Source of the DNA: Thermotoga caldifontis AZM44c09
GTDB lineage: Bacteria > Thermotogota > Thermotogae > Thermotogales > DSM-5069
Reading direction: 5' to 3'
Assembly (NCBI RefSeq): GCF_000828655.1
Contig: NZ_AP014509.1
Location: 434,001 to 498,000 of the forward strand
DNA length: 64,000 bases
Below are positions 23,962-32,913 of this stretch, piece by piece (positions within the stretch are counted from its first letter, which is position 1; each line of letters begins with the position of its first letter). The position numbers and the translations under genes were made by a program. The notes beneath the pieces were generated by a model. The model worked only from the letters and a program-made list of their open reading frames with translations. It did not search any database and was not told the DNA's origin.

Positions 23962-24849
23962 ATGGCCGAGTGGAGAGCACGGGAAAGAGCACGTAAGTTG
24001 CGAGAATATCTCAACCGTGAGGGAAAGCTGACTCTGAGGGTTTGCGCTTACGACGCACTTTCAGCGCGTTTGATAGAGCTTTCGGGTTTCGAAGTGGTTG
24101 GAACGACAGGCTATGGTATATCCGCTTCGCTGATTGGCCAACCAGACATAGGGCTGGTGGGATACGCTGAAATGCTTGAAAGGGTCAGAACGATCGTCAA
24201 CGCGACAGATCTTCCAGTCGATGCCGACATAGACACTGGCTACGGTAACGCGCTCAACGTTTACTGGACTGTGAAAAATTTCGCCAGGATAGGCGTTGCG
24301 GGTGTCAGGCTCGAGGATCAGGTCTGGCCGAAAAGATGTGGGCATATGGAAGGTAAAAGCATAGTATCTCTGGAGGAAATGGTCAGCAAAATAAAAGCGG
24401 CTGTGGATGCAAGAAACGAAGAAAATCCAGACCTCGTCATAGGAGCGAGAACCGACGCGAGGTCTGTCGCAGGTTTTGAAGAAGTTCTGCGTCGTGCGAA
24501 AGCTTATGCAGAGGCAGGTGCAGATTACATCTACGTGGAAGCACCACAATCCATCGAAGAAGTCAGAACACTGGTTCGCGAAGTTCCTAAACCCATATCT
24601 TTCAACATCATACCCGGTGGTAAGACCCCCCTATTTGACTTCGGCGAACTCGTCAAGGTCGGTGTGAGATACCTGTCCATACCGATGGTGTGTCTGTATC
24701 CAGCCACCAAAGCCATGATTGAAGCTCTGAAAGCGTTGAAAGAGGGAAACTTTCAGAAAGTCGTTGATCTGGGTGTCAGCTGGTCGGAATTCAACGAGAT
24801 CGTTGGGTACAAAAGATGGAGAGAGCTGGAATCGAAGTACTCACATTGA
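23962..24849 (+). CDS. Isocitrate lyase / PEP mutase family enzyme
   Basis: This 295-residue TIM-barrel enzyme has the family motifs CAYDALSARLIELSGFEVV, then LPVDADIDTGYGNALNV (Mg-binding acidic residues), and the active-site loop KRCGHMEGK with catalytic Cys. These mark the lyase branch (2-methylisocitrate lyase, 2,3-dimethylmalate lyase) rather than the phosphonomutases. Substrate and side-chain specificity cannot be settled by eye; oxaloacetate decarboxylase-type members are also possible. The start at 23962 follows AAGGAGGGG. Divergent from tctCBA-gntR, it probably cleaves the imported acid into pyruvate or glyoxylate plus a second acid. A terminator closes the gene. Confidence 0.87.
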   Translation: MAEWRARERARKLREYLNREGKLTLRVCAYDALSARLIELSGFEVVGTTGYGISASLIGQPDIGLVGYAEMLERVRTIVNATDLPVDADIDTGYGNALNVYWTVKNFARIGVAGVRLEDQVWPKRCGHMEGKSIVSLEEMVSKIKAAVDARNEENPDLVIGARTDARSVAGFEEVLRRAKAYAEAGADYIYVEAPQSIEEVRTLVREVPKPISFNIIPGGKTPLFDFGELVKVGVRYLSIPMVCLYPATKAMIEALKALKEGNFQKVVDLGVSWSEFNEIVGYKRWRELESKYSH

Positions 24850-24865
24850 AAAAGTCCGAACCATG

Positions 24866-24890
24866 CAGGGAGCTACGCTCCCTGTTTTTT
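24866..24890 (+). terminator. Intrinsic terminator of the lyase gene
   Basis: CAGGGAGC-TAC-GCTCCCTG with an 8-bp perfect stem followed by TTTTTT, 17 bases after the stop codon. Confidence 0.9.
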
Positions 24891-25467
24891 ACTTGTAGCC
24901 GACGTGGTGCCGATTTCCTGGACCATGTCAGATCGATTCGTACCCGTTTCACCGAGTAGGTGAGGATCAAAGAACGTTTGCACGTTCAAAATCCACTGAA
25001 TGGTGAATCTGGCAAGGATACAGTACAAATTTGGCGGATGAATGGTTTCTCTCGACCACATAAAGAAGCCATTTCTTGAGACATGTGAAAGATCTCGGAA
25101 CGAGCTTCCAGTATGGGGAAATGAAAACCTGGTGGAGAAGAATTCCGGCGCGATTTCGAGATACAGACAAAGACAACGAACATCATTTACACTCGGCATC
25201 TTCCACCTGTATCTTTCTGTGACTGTCTTTAGAGTCTTCCGTTGCGTGTCTGATCCCTTCCGGCGTAGTAAAAAAAGCTTCCTGGCAGTGGTTCACAGCG
25301 AAATCAATGAGTTTAACAAGTTACAACAACCGTGCGTGCATTCGTCTCCGATCGCCGTTTTTATAAACAAGGCCTGCGGGGCTCTTCTATCAGGAAACGG
25401 AATGTACTAAAACCTTCATTGCTCTCAAACCGATGAAGGGGTAAGAGTCACGAAAAGATTTGACTTG
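24891..25467. other. Long intergenic stretch, no recognisable gene
   Basis: About 575 bases between a terminator and the promoter of the peptide operon. Frames on both strands reach 100-120 codons (for example 25042-25410 plus), but none has a convincing ribosome site, family motif or normal composition. It may be decayed sequence. No tRNA-like cloverleaf or strong terminator was noticed inside it. Confidence 0.4.
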
Positions 25468-25497
25468 TTGACACTTTCAGGCCTGCTCATCTATAAT
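25468..25497 (+). promoter_or_regulatory. Strong promoter of the peptide-transport operon
   Basis: Consensus TTGACA (25468-25473) and consensus TATAAT (25492-25497) separated by 18 bp, 30 bases before the binding-protein ATG. Both hexamers are perfect, which suggests high expression. Confidence 0.85.
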
Positions 25498-25527
25498 CTT
25501 CACAAATACAGCCATGGGGGTGATGTG

Positions 25528-27621
25528 ATGCGGAAGTTCCTGGTTGCCGTCCTGATTCTGGCCCTCGCAACGCTGTTCCTCGCTCAGATCAGTCTTCAGG
25601 AAGCAGCACCCGTGATCCAGAAGCTCGGCATTCTCAAAATTATCGACGATGCCCCGCTCACGTGGGACGAGTTCCACGACGCAGTGGCGAAGGCTTTCCC
25701 GGGTAAGGAAAACCTGGTCAAGTCAGGGTCTGAGCCTGTGCTCAGAAAAGATTTCATCGTGACGCTGGTCAAGGTGCTGGGCCTCGAAGGGGAAGCGGCG
25801 AAGTTCAAGGAAATCTGTACGCTCGCCAACGATGAGGACAAAGTTCCACCCGAAGCCGTCGGTGCATTCACGCTTGCCTTCAGGAGCGACAGGCAACTTT
25901 TGGATTATCGTTATGGGCATCTCCTTGAACCTTTCTCACCCATCACCAGGGCTGAGGCGGCAAGATCGTTCTATCAGGCGCTGTATCCTCCAAAACGTGG
26001 TGGAACGATCGTTACGGCAACCATTGCGAATCCGAAAGGGTTCAACACTCTGTTCACTTCCTCAGGATTGACGTGGACGCTCTGCAACATCATGGGAGAT
26101 GGGTACACAGGAACAGACGACAACGGTTTCTACCATCCGAGGATGATAAAGAGATTGCCCAGCCTGGAAAACGGTTTGATCAAGATCCTGCCGGATGGAT
26201 CGGTGGCGATCACCTTCGAGTTGAGGAAGGGCATGAAGTGGCACGACGGTCATCCCGTGACGGCGAGAGATGCGAAGTTCCAGTGGGAAGTGATGATCTC
26301 CGACGCGCCCGTCACTACGAACTATTTCGAGAAGCTGGTTCAGAAGGTGGAAATCATAGACGACTACACCTTCACCATCTATCTGCCCCACCCGGTGCCC
26401 GGTATGGAACTTGGTTCTTCGGTCTACGCTTACTACTACGGATGGTTCCAGTTGCCGGAACATCTGTTCAGGGAAGATTTTGAAAAGGCCAAGGCGACCG
26501 GGAACTGGGACGCGTTCGTGCAGAAGGTCATGTTCAACCCGGTCATGACTGGACCATACAAGTTCAAAGAATACGTCGAAGGTCAGTACATAGCACTCGA
26601 AGCGTTCGATGATTACTACATGGGCAGACCGAACATCGACCAGATCATCTTCAAGATCATCCCGGACAGCGACGTCATATTCGCTTCCACTCTCAAAGGC
26701 GAGATAGACTTTGGAAGGTACACGCTGGACCTGAAGCAGAGCTTGCAGTTACAGAAAGAAAGGGGCGACATCTTCAACGTTTACTTCACTCCGAACGTCG
26801 CGCTGTGGACTTTGGATCTGAACTTCAGAGATCCGAACGACGTCAGCAAACCGCACCCACTCTTCTCCGATATCAGAGTCAGGCAGGCCATTCTGTACGC
26901 GATAGATCGCCAGCAGTTGAACCAGGTGGTCTTCTTCGGTCTTGGCCAGATAATGGACACCTGGATCACGGAGATCCACATCATGAGGGACGCTTTGAAG
27001 GGAGACCACATAAAGAAATATCCATACGATCCGAAGAAGGCGGAACAGTTGCTGGCCGAAGCTGGATGGAAGAAGAACAAACAGGGCTGGCTCGAAAAGG
27101 ACGGCAAGATCTTCGAGTTCACCCTCATATACGGTGCTGGAAGCAGCCAGGCGGAACTCATGGCACAGCTGATTCAGGGCATGCTCAAGAAAGTGGGTAT
27201 CAACGTGAAGCTGGAAGCCAAACCGGCTCTGGTGATCTGGGAAGAGGCGCCCATGGGCAAGTTCGACGCCTGGTTGACAGGCTGGGGCTACGGCGTGAGC
27301 GACGAAGCTCTGAACTACTGGGGTTCGGACATGATACCGTCCGAGGAGAACAACTGGGGCGGAACCAACTACACGGGCTGGTCGAATCCCGAGAACGACG
27401 AGATACTCGCGCAGATGGCGAAGGAAGTATCTTACGAAAAGAGAGTGGAGCTTTACAAGAAACACTTCGCACTGTGGACGAACGATCTGCCGGTTCTGCC
27501 ACTCATCTCCGATCCAACACCGCACTTCGCAAAGAAGTACATAAAGAGCTTCAACTCAACGTACGACAGCGGACTCGGCTGGATCATCTACAACTGGTAC
27601 ATAGACACCGAGGTCAGATGA
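25528..27621 (+). CDS. Family 5 solute-binding protein with N-terminal S-layer-homology-like region
   Basis: The 697-residue protein starts with a signal peptide (MRKFLVAVLILALATLFLA). Residues about 20-150 look like degenerate SLH repeats (LTWDEFHDAVAKAF; LRKDFIVTLVKVLGL; SPITRAEAARSFYQALYPP). From about 155 it is a DppA/OppA-like binding protein, with RGGTIVTATIANPKGFNTLF, then FELRKGMKWHDGHPVTARDAKF and IRVRQAILYAIDRQQLN. It should bind a peptide or, as often in Thermotogales, an oligosaccharide. Start chosen by GGGGGTGATGTG before 25528. It is the first gene of an operon with an M14 peptidase and DppBCDF-type components. The SLH-like addition is unusual for a binding protein and could tether it to the cell wall. 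Confidence 0.88.
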   Translation: MRKFLVAVLILALATLFLAQISLQEAAPVIQKLGILKIIDDAPLTWDEFHDAVAKAFPGKENLVKSGSEPVLRKDFIVTLVKVLGLEGEAAKFKEICTLANDEDKVPPEAVGAFTLAFRSDRQLLDYRYGHLLEPFSPITRAEAARSFYQALYPPKRGGTIVTATIANPKGFNTLFTSSGLTWTLCNIMGDGYTGTDDNGFYHPRMIKRLPSLENGLIKILPDGSVAITFELRKGMKWHDGHPVTARDAKFQWEVMISDAPVTTNYFEKLVQKVEIIDDYTFTIYLPHPVPGMELGSSVYAYYYGWFQLPEHLFREDFEKAKATGNWDAFVQKVMFNPVMTGPYKFKEYVEGQYIALEAFDDYYMGRPNIDQIIFKIIPDSDVIFASTLKGEIDFGRYTLDLKQSLQLQKERGDIFNVYFTPNVALWTLDLNFRDPNDVSKPHPLFSDIRVRQAILYAIDRQQLNQVVFFGLGQIMDTWITEIHIMRDALKGDHIKKYPYDPKKAEQLLAEAGWKKNKQGWLEKDGKIFEFTLIYGAGSSQAELMAQLIQGMLKKVGINVKLEAKPALVIWEEAPMGKFDAWLTGWGYGVSDEALNYWGSDMIPSEENNWGGTNYTGWSNPENDEILAQMAKEVSYEKRVELYKKHFALWTNDLPVLPLISDPTPHFAKKYIKSFNSTYDSGLGWIIYNWYIDTEVR

Positions 27622-27652
27622 AAGGTGGGGGGATCTTCCCCCCCGCCTTTTT
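27621..27652 (+). terminator. Hairpin with T-run after the family 5 binding protein
   Basis: AAAGGTGGGGGGA pairs with TCCCCCCCGCCTTT (one wobble, one bulge), followed by more T. It lies between the binding-protein stop and the M14 peptidase and is probably a leaky terminator. Confidence 0.75.
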
Positions 27653-27667
27653 AGAGGAGGATCGAAG

Positions 27668-29038
27668 ATGGACTTTCAGAGCGTGGTTAAAGAAATTCCT
27701 GACTATAAAAGATTCTTCTACGTGGACGAATTAGACCAGAGAACGGACCAACTTGCAAAGAAATTCCCAGACGTCGTGGAAGTCACGGTGGCCGGATACT
27801 CACGGAAGAATCATCCCATAAAGTTGATAAAGATCAAGGGTGGATCGCGGAACGCGTTGCTCTTTGGTTGTCCACATCCCAACGAACCCATAGGTGCGAT
27901 GATGCTGGACTTTCTCGCTGAGAAGCTCGCGAGCGATGAAAAATTCAGATCTCAGTTTGACTACACCTGGTACATCATAAAGGTGATCGATCCAGACGGG
28001 ACGAAGTTGAACGAAGGGTGGTTTTCAAATCCAGAATCCATAAGGAGCTACGCACAGCATTTCTACAGACCTCCTGGATACCTGCAGGTCGAATGGACGT
28101 TCCCGGTGGATTACAAGACTTTGCACTTCCACAACCCGCTTCCGGAGACGCAGGTGTTGATGAAGATCATCGACGAAACCAGACCTTCCTTCATGTACTC
28201 TCTGCACAACGCGGGTTTCGGAGGCGTGTACTACTACATAAGCAAAGAGGCAGAACCACTGTACGAGATCTATCAGAAAATACCGTCCATGTTCGGCGTG
28301 CCACTCTCGCTCGGAGAACCGGAAGTTCCGTACGCGAAGACTCTTTCCAAGGCTGTTTACAAGCTGTTTCCCATCAGTGAGGAGTACGACTATCTCGAAA
28401 AGCATGCAAGTGTGGATCCTGCACAGATCATCAGAGCTGGTGCCAGTTCGGACGAGTACGCGAGCAGGGTCGCAAACACTTTTTCACTGGTGTGCGAGGT
28501 ACCCTACTATTACGATCCCAGGATCGAAGACACATCGGAAGCAAACATGAGCAGGAGACAGGCCAAATTGATCGCGTGGGAGAGGTCCAAAGAGCATTAC
28601 GAAAAGATCAAAGAGCCGTTCGAGTACTGTGCGAGCTTTGAGGAGGCCAAAAATTTCGCGTTCTACGAGACGCTGAAGAACTACGTGGAAACCATGCCGG
28701 CGCATTTAGAAGCGGAAAGACACTGGATCGAGACGGATCCGGAACTCGAGAGGAAGGCCACGGTCGCAGAGGTGTTTGACAATCTGTACGTGACTCAATT
28801 CTACCAGAGTCTGAGCTTAGGCATGCTCAAAAGGTTGATAGACGGTGTTCTGAGCCTGAGAGAGGATGAAAAGCTGAAAGAGTTGAAGCAAAAAGTGGAG
28901 GAAGCTTTCGAGGAGAAGATCGATTATCTGTACAAGAATTTGAATTACAGGGCAATCCCGATAAAGAATCTGGTCGCCATCCAGTTGCTTGCGGGCCTGC
29001 ACACGGCCTGGTATCTCCAGGGAGGTTCCGAGTCTTGA
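27668..29038 (+). CDS. M14-family zinc carboxypeptidase, cytoplasmic
   Basis: This 456-residue protein lacks a signal peptide. The M14 zinc site is LLFGCPHPNEPIGAMM (HxxE) at about 72-77 with the second His in MYSLHNAGFGG near 179-182. DPDGTKLNEGWF supplies the substrate-binding Asn/Arg region and FSLVCEVPYYYD contains a candidate catalytic Glu. M14 enzymes remove C-terminal residues or cleave amide bonds. Residues 320-456 are helical with no family I recognise. Its place between the binding protein and the DppB-type permease suggests it trims imported peptides, or deacylates an amide-linked compound, in the cytoplasm. The ATG at 27668 follows AGAGGAGG. Confidence 0.85.
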   Translation: MDFQSVVKEIPDYKRFFYVDELDQRTDQLAKKFPDVVEVTVAGYSRKNHPIKLIKIKGGSRNALLFGCPHPNEPIGAMMLDFLAEKLASDEKFRSQFDYTWYIIKVIDPDGTKLNEGWFSNPESIRSYAQHFYRPPGYLQVEWTFPVDYKTLHFHNPLPETQVLMKIIDETRPSFMYSLHNAGFGGVYYYISKEAEPLYEIYQKIPSMFGVPLSLGEPEVPYAKTLSKAVYKLFPISEEYDYLEKHASVDPAQIIRAGASSDEYASRVANTFSLVCEVPYYYDPRIEDTSEANMSRRQAKLIAWERSKEHYEKIKEPFEYCASFEEAKNFAFYETLKNYVETMPAHLEAERHWIETDPELERKATVAEVFDNLYVTQFYQSLSLGMLKRLIDGVLSLREDEKLKELKQKVEEAFEEKIDYLYKNLNYRAIPIKNLVAIQLLAGLHTAWYLQGGSES

Positions 29039-30021
29039 AGAGGTATCTTCTGATAAGGTTTCTCGAGTTGATACCCATCTTCTTTCTGATCTCTCTCATC
29101 ATCTTTCTCATCCTGAACGCCATGCCCGGTGATCCATTGCTGGCCATGAGGATGGAAAACCCGAGGGCCATGGCGCGTGATCCCGCCAGGATCGCCGAGT
29201 TGAGAAAATACTATCATCTGGACGATCCTCTCATAGTTCGCTACGCGGTGTGGCTCTGGAGTTTCCTCAGGGCCGATCTGGGGTACTCTTCGATGTACAA
29301 ACAACCCGTGCTCGGGATAATACTGAAACGTCTTCCAAACACGCTGCTTTTGACGATAACGGCCTGGCTGATAGGCCTGTTTGTCGCTTTCCCCATAGGT
29401 ATCTACTCGGCGGTGAAGAAATATTCTTTCTTCGATTATTTCTTCACCGTTCTGGCGTTCATCGGCATATCCATGCCGACCTTCTGGTTCGCGCTGATGG
29501 CCATAATCGTTTTCTCCGTGTGGCTGGGATGGTTCCCCGTGACGGGCGTTCAGACGTACGGTGTGAGCGGTTTCTGGAACGTTTTCTTCGACAGGCTTAA
29601 ACATCTGGCCCTACCCGCGCTCGTGCTCGGATTGGTGCAGGTGGCCTACTGGGTCAGGTACATCAGGACTGCCCTGCTGGAAGTTCTGGACCAGGACTAC
29701 ATCAGGACTGCCTATTCGAAGGGAGCGGATGAAAGAAGGGTGATACTGAAACACGCCCTGAGGAACGCGCTTATCCCGATAATAACCATCATCGCACTGG
29801 ACATACCCTATTTCTTCGGAGGTGCGTTGATCATCGAGACGATCTTCTCCTGGCCAGGTATGGGTAGGCTCATCTACGAGGCGGTGCTGGCGAGCGATTA
29901 CAACCTGGCGATAAACTGTCTGATGTTTCTCGCCGTGATCACGCTGCTCTCGAACCTGCTCGCGGACATACTCTACGTGATCGTGGATCCGAGGATCAGA
30001 CTGGGTGAAAAGGCGGTGTGA
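29035..30021 (+). CDS. Oligopeptide-type ABC transporter permease, DppB family
   Basis: This 328-residue permease has the DppB start KRYLLIRFLELIPIFFLI, the loop NAMPGDPL, and the second-half signature PALVLGLVQVAYWVRYIRTA followed by YIRTAYSKGADERRVILKHALRNALIPIIT. Here the coupling loop AYSKGADE replaces the sugar-type EAA. The family signature ETIFSWPGMGRLIYEA is present. It starts with TTG overlapping the peptidase stop (TTGA). With DppC it forms the membrane channel for the compound bound by the SLH-linked binding protein. Confidence 0.92.
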   Translation: MKRYLLIRFLELIPIFFLISLIIFLILNAMPGDPLLAMRMENPRAMARDPARIAELRKYYHLDDPLIVRYAVWLWSFLRADLGYSSMYKQPVLGIILKRLPNTLLLTITAWLIGLFVAFPIGIYSAVKKYSFFDYFFTVLAFIGISMPTFWFALMAIIVFSVWLGWFPVTGVQTYGVSGFWNVFFDRLKHLALPALVLGLVQVAYWVRYIRTALLEVLDQDYIRTAYSKGADERRVILKHALRNALIPIITIIALDIPYFFGGALIIETIFSWPGMGRLIYEAVLASDYNLAINCLMFLAVITLLSNLLADILYVIVDPRIRLGEKAV

Positions 30022-30024
30022 GAC

Positions 30025-30957
30025 ATGGTCCTGCCCATGAAAAAAGCTGTCGAACGACTCGAAGAAGAGAGTGTGCCGTTTCCCATAGGTACCTACTGGC
30101 AACTGGTGAGGAGAAAATTCCTGCAGCACAAACTGGCACTCTTCGGCCTCATCTCGCTCAGCTGTGTGGTCTTCCTGAGCGTGTTCGGCCCTCTCTTCAC
30201 GTCGAGGGCGTACGATGAGATGGACCTTTTGAACAGGTTCAAGCCGCCTTTGACAGCAGGTTATTTGTTCGGTACGGACGAGCTCGGTAGAGACGTCTTG
30301 GTGCGCATCATGTACGGTGGAAGAGTCTCGTTGCTGGTGGGCTTCACTTCTTCCTTACTTTCCACCGCGATAGGACTCATTGTCGGATTAGTTTCGGGTT
30401 ATCTCGGTGGCATCGTGGACAGGCTCTTGATGAGGTTTGTGGACGTGATGCTTTCAATACCGATGTTCCCGGTGCTTTTGATCCTGACGATGGTTTTCGG
30501 TTCCGGTATGAAGAACACCATCTTGGTCCTGACCGTGTTCGGCTGGATGGGAGTTTCTCGGCTCGTCAGGGGTGTGGTTCTGTCACTCAGAGAGAACGAG
30601 TACATAACGGCGGCCAGGGTGCTCGGAACGAGCAGGTTGAAAATACTCTTCAGGCACATCCTGCCGAACGTGATGCCCATCACCATCGTCTCGTTGACGC
30701 TGAACCTTTCTTACGCGATCCTTGCCGAATCTTCTCTCAGTTATCTGGGCCTCGGCATACAGCCCCCAACACCATCCTGGGGCAACATGTTGCAGCGCGC
30801 CATGAACTACATCTTGGCGACTGGCCTTGAAAAGGTTGTCCCCTGGTGGCTCGTGTTCTTTCCCGGCTTCATGATCTTCATAACCGTGCTGAGTGTGAAC
30901 TTTCTGGGCGACGGGCTCAGAGATGCGCTGGATCCGAGGTTCGTGAGCGAATCATGA
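30025..30957 (+). CDS. Oligopeptide-type ABC transporter permease, DppC family
   Basis: This 310-residue permease starts with a 45-residue cytoplasmic extension, then a membrane helix. It has the DppC motifs FKPPLTAGYLFGTDELGRDVL and GRVSLLVGFTSSLLSTAIGL, the coupling loop RENEYITAARVLGTSRLKIL and the terminal ESSLSYLGLGIQPPTPSWG. It is separated by 3 bases from dppB and forms the second half of the channel. The following ATPase gene starts 9 bases downstream. Confidence 0.92.
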   Translation: MVLPMKKAVERLEEESVPFPIGTYWQLVRRKFLQHKLALFGLISLSCVVFLSVFGPLFTSRAYDEMDLLNRFKPPLTAGYLFGTDELGRDVLVRIMYGGRVSLLVGFTSSLLSTAIGLIVGLVSGYLGGIVDRLLMRFVDVMLSIPMFPVLLILTMVFGSGMKNTILVLTVFGWMGVSRLVRGVVLSLRENEYITAARVLGTSRLKILFRHILPNVMPITIVSLTLNLSYAILAESSLSYLGLGIQPPTPSWGNMLQRAMNYILATGLEKVVPWWLVFFPGFMIFITVLSVNFLGDGLRDALDPRFVSES

Positions 30958-30966
30958 GGTGATCGA

Positions 30967-31956
30967 ATGTTGCTGAAGGTCGAGAATCTCAAGATCGGTT
31001 TCAAAACGAACATGGGGAAGATCGTTCCGGTCGACGATGTCTCGTTCGAACTTTCGGAAGGAGAAACGCTCGGCATCGTTGGAGAATCTGGCTGTGGCAA
31101 AACGGTCACGGCGTACGCGATAACGAGACTTCTTCCGAGGAACGCTTTCGTTGGGGAAGAATCCCACATCTGGTTCAACGGTGTGGACCTTTTGAAACTT
31201 CCAAAGCAGGAACTGTACAGGATCAGAGGCAAAGAGATTTCGATGATCTTTCAAGAACCCATGACTTCGCTCAATCCTGTGTACACGATCGGCTGGCAGC
31301 TTTCAGAAGTTTACGAGCTCCACGAGAGGCTCCAGAAGGAAGAAATAACTGGCAGGGTCATCAAGATGCTGAAAGATGTGAAGATTCCAGAACCGGAGAG
31401 CAGGATCAAGCATTATCCTTACCAGCTTTCCGGAGGCATGCGACAGCGCGTGATGATCGCCATGGCTTTAGCGTGCAACCCGAAGCTGTTGATCGCAGAC
31501 GAACCGACCACGGCGCTCGACGTGACCATACAGGCACAGATACTGAAACTCATGCTCGAGTTGAAGGAGAAGTATCGCACGGCCGTCATGCTCATAACGC
31601 ACAATCTGGCGGTCGTCGCGGAGGTGTGCGACAGAGTGGTCGTTATGTATGCCGGCCAGGTGATAGAGACTGCGGACGTGTTCGAACTGTTCGAAAATCC
31701 TCTGCATCCGTACACGAAGGCTTTGCTGAGCTCGGTGCCCAGGATCGACTGGCAGGAGAGACGAAGGCTCGCTTCCATAGAAGGTACCGTGCCGCACCCG
31801 GCGAGGTATCCAAAAGGTTGCAGGTTCCATCCGAGGTGCAGCTTGAAGATGGATATCTGCAGCGAAAAAGAACCCGATCGGGTGGAAGTGAAGGCGAACC
31901 ATCTGGTGAAATGCTGGCTGTACGCGGGCGGTGATCGAGAATGGAAGAACTCGTGA
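30967..31956 (+). CDS. Oligopeptide-type ABC transporter ATPase, DppD family
   Basis: This 329-residue ATPase has Walker A GESGCGKT, the signature YQLSGGMRQRVMIAMAL, Walker B LLIADEPTTALDVT and the switch His in MLITHNLAVVAE. The C-terminal oligopeptide-ATPase extension carries the Cys cluster CRFHPRCSLKMDICSEKEP, often an iron-sulfur or zinc site. It energises import together with the DppF-type subunit, whose gene overlaps its 3' end by 16 bases. Confidence 0.93.
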   Translation: MLLKVENLKIGFKTNMGKIVPVDDVSFELSEGETLGIVGESGCGKTVTAYAITRLLPRNAFVGEESHIWFNGVDLLKLPKQELYRIRGKEISMIFQEPMTSLNPVYTIGWQLSEVYELHERLQKEEITGRVIKMLKDVKIPEPESRIKHYPYQLSGGMRQRVMIAMALACNPKLLIADEPTTALDVTIQAQILKLMLELKEKYRTAVMLITHNLAVVAEVCDRVVVMYAGQVIETADVFELFENPLHPYTKALLSSVPRIDWQERRRLASIEGTVPHPARYPKGCRFHPRCSLKMDICSEKEPDRVEVKANHLVKCWLYAGGDREWKNS

Positions 31957-32912
31957 AACTCGCGAACGTGAGCAAATGGTTCGGGATCAAGAGAGGTTTC
32001 GGAAGGAAATCCTACTTGAAAGCGGTTGACAACGTTTCTTTCGAGGTGTTCAAAGGGGAAACCTTCGGTCTCGTGGGTGAGTCCGGCTGTGGAAAAACCA
32101 CGCTCGGAAGGTTGATGGTCAGAGTCTACGAACCCACCAGTGGAAAGTTCTTCTACAACGATGCGGGAAAATGGGTGGATCTGTTCGCCCTGAAACCTGC
32201 AGAGTTTCAGCCCTTCAGAAAGAAGATCCAGATGATCTTTCAAGATCCGTACAGCTCCCTGAACCCCAGAATGACGGTGCTGCAGATAGTCACCGAGGGC
32301 CTGAACGATCCGAAACTGAGCCAGGCGGAAAAGAGGGATATGGCGATCGAGATGATGAAGAGCGTGGGTCTGAGACCGGAATATCTGTCCAGATACCCGC
32401 ACGAGTTTTCCGGAGGTCAGAGGCAGCGCATAGGCATCGCGAGGGCGCTCATTCTCAAACCCGAGCTTTTGATATGTGACGAACCCGTGTCTGCGCTCGA
32501 CGTGTCCGTGCAGGCGCAGGTGATAAACCTGCTCGTGTCTTTGAAACAGCAGTACGGATTGACCTACATCTTCATCGCGCACGATCTGGCGGTTGTGAAA
32601 TACATTTCGGACCGCATCGCGGTGATGTACCTTGGTAGGATCGTCGAGCTGGCGAGGTCAGAAGAGTTGTTTTCGAACCCGCTGCATCCTTACACCAGGG
32701 CGTTGATCGCCTCTGTTCCCATCCCGAACCCGAGGCTCAGAAAACTCAGACAGGTTCAGCCCATCCAGGGAGAGATTTCCTCACCCATAGACCCACCGCA
32801 GGCGTGCCTCTTCGCCCCAAGATGCCCCTACGCTATGAAAATCTGTGCAGAAGGAACGCCACAGCTCAAAACCGTGGACGGTTCGCACCAGGTTGCGTGT
32901 TTTCTCTACTGA
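31941..32912 (+). CDS. Oligopeptide-type ABC transporter ATPase, DppF family
   Basis: This 323-residue ATPase has Walker [14 protein letters not shown], the Q-loop/Gln region [16 protein letters not shown], signature [15 protein letters not shown], Walker [15 protein letters not shown] and the switch His in [11 protein letters not shown]. The Cys motif [19 protein letters not shown] is at the C-terminus. N-terminal [14 protein letters not shown] is typical of DppF/OppF. It is the last gene of the operon. Its stop is two bases from the stop of the converging serpin gene, with no room for a dedicated terminator. Confidence 0.93.
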   Translation: MEELVKLANVSKWFGIKRGFGRKSYLKAVDNVSFEVFKGETFGLVGESGCGKTTLGRLMVRVYEPTSGKFFYNDAGKWVDLFALKPAEFQPFRKKIQMIFQDPYSSLNPRMTVLQIVTEGLNDPKLSQAEKRDMAIEMMKSVGLRPEYLSRYPHEFSGGQRQRIGIARALILKPELLICDEPVSALDVSVQAQVINLLVSLKQQYGLTYIFIAHDLAVVKYISDRIAVMYLGRIVELARSEELFSNPLHPYTRALIASVPIPNPRLRKLRQVQPIQGEISSPIDPPQACLFAPRCPYAMKICAEGTPQLKTVDGSHQVACFLY

Positions 32913-32913
32913 G

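Noticed and set aside
25042-25410. 122-codon plus-strand frame in the long gap
   Set aside because: No ribosome site and no recognisable motif.
31419-32582. 387-codon minus-strand open frame opposite the DppD/DppF genes
   Set aside because: The opposite strand encodes two intact ATPases; the frame is His/Arg-rich shadow coding.
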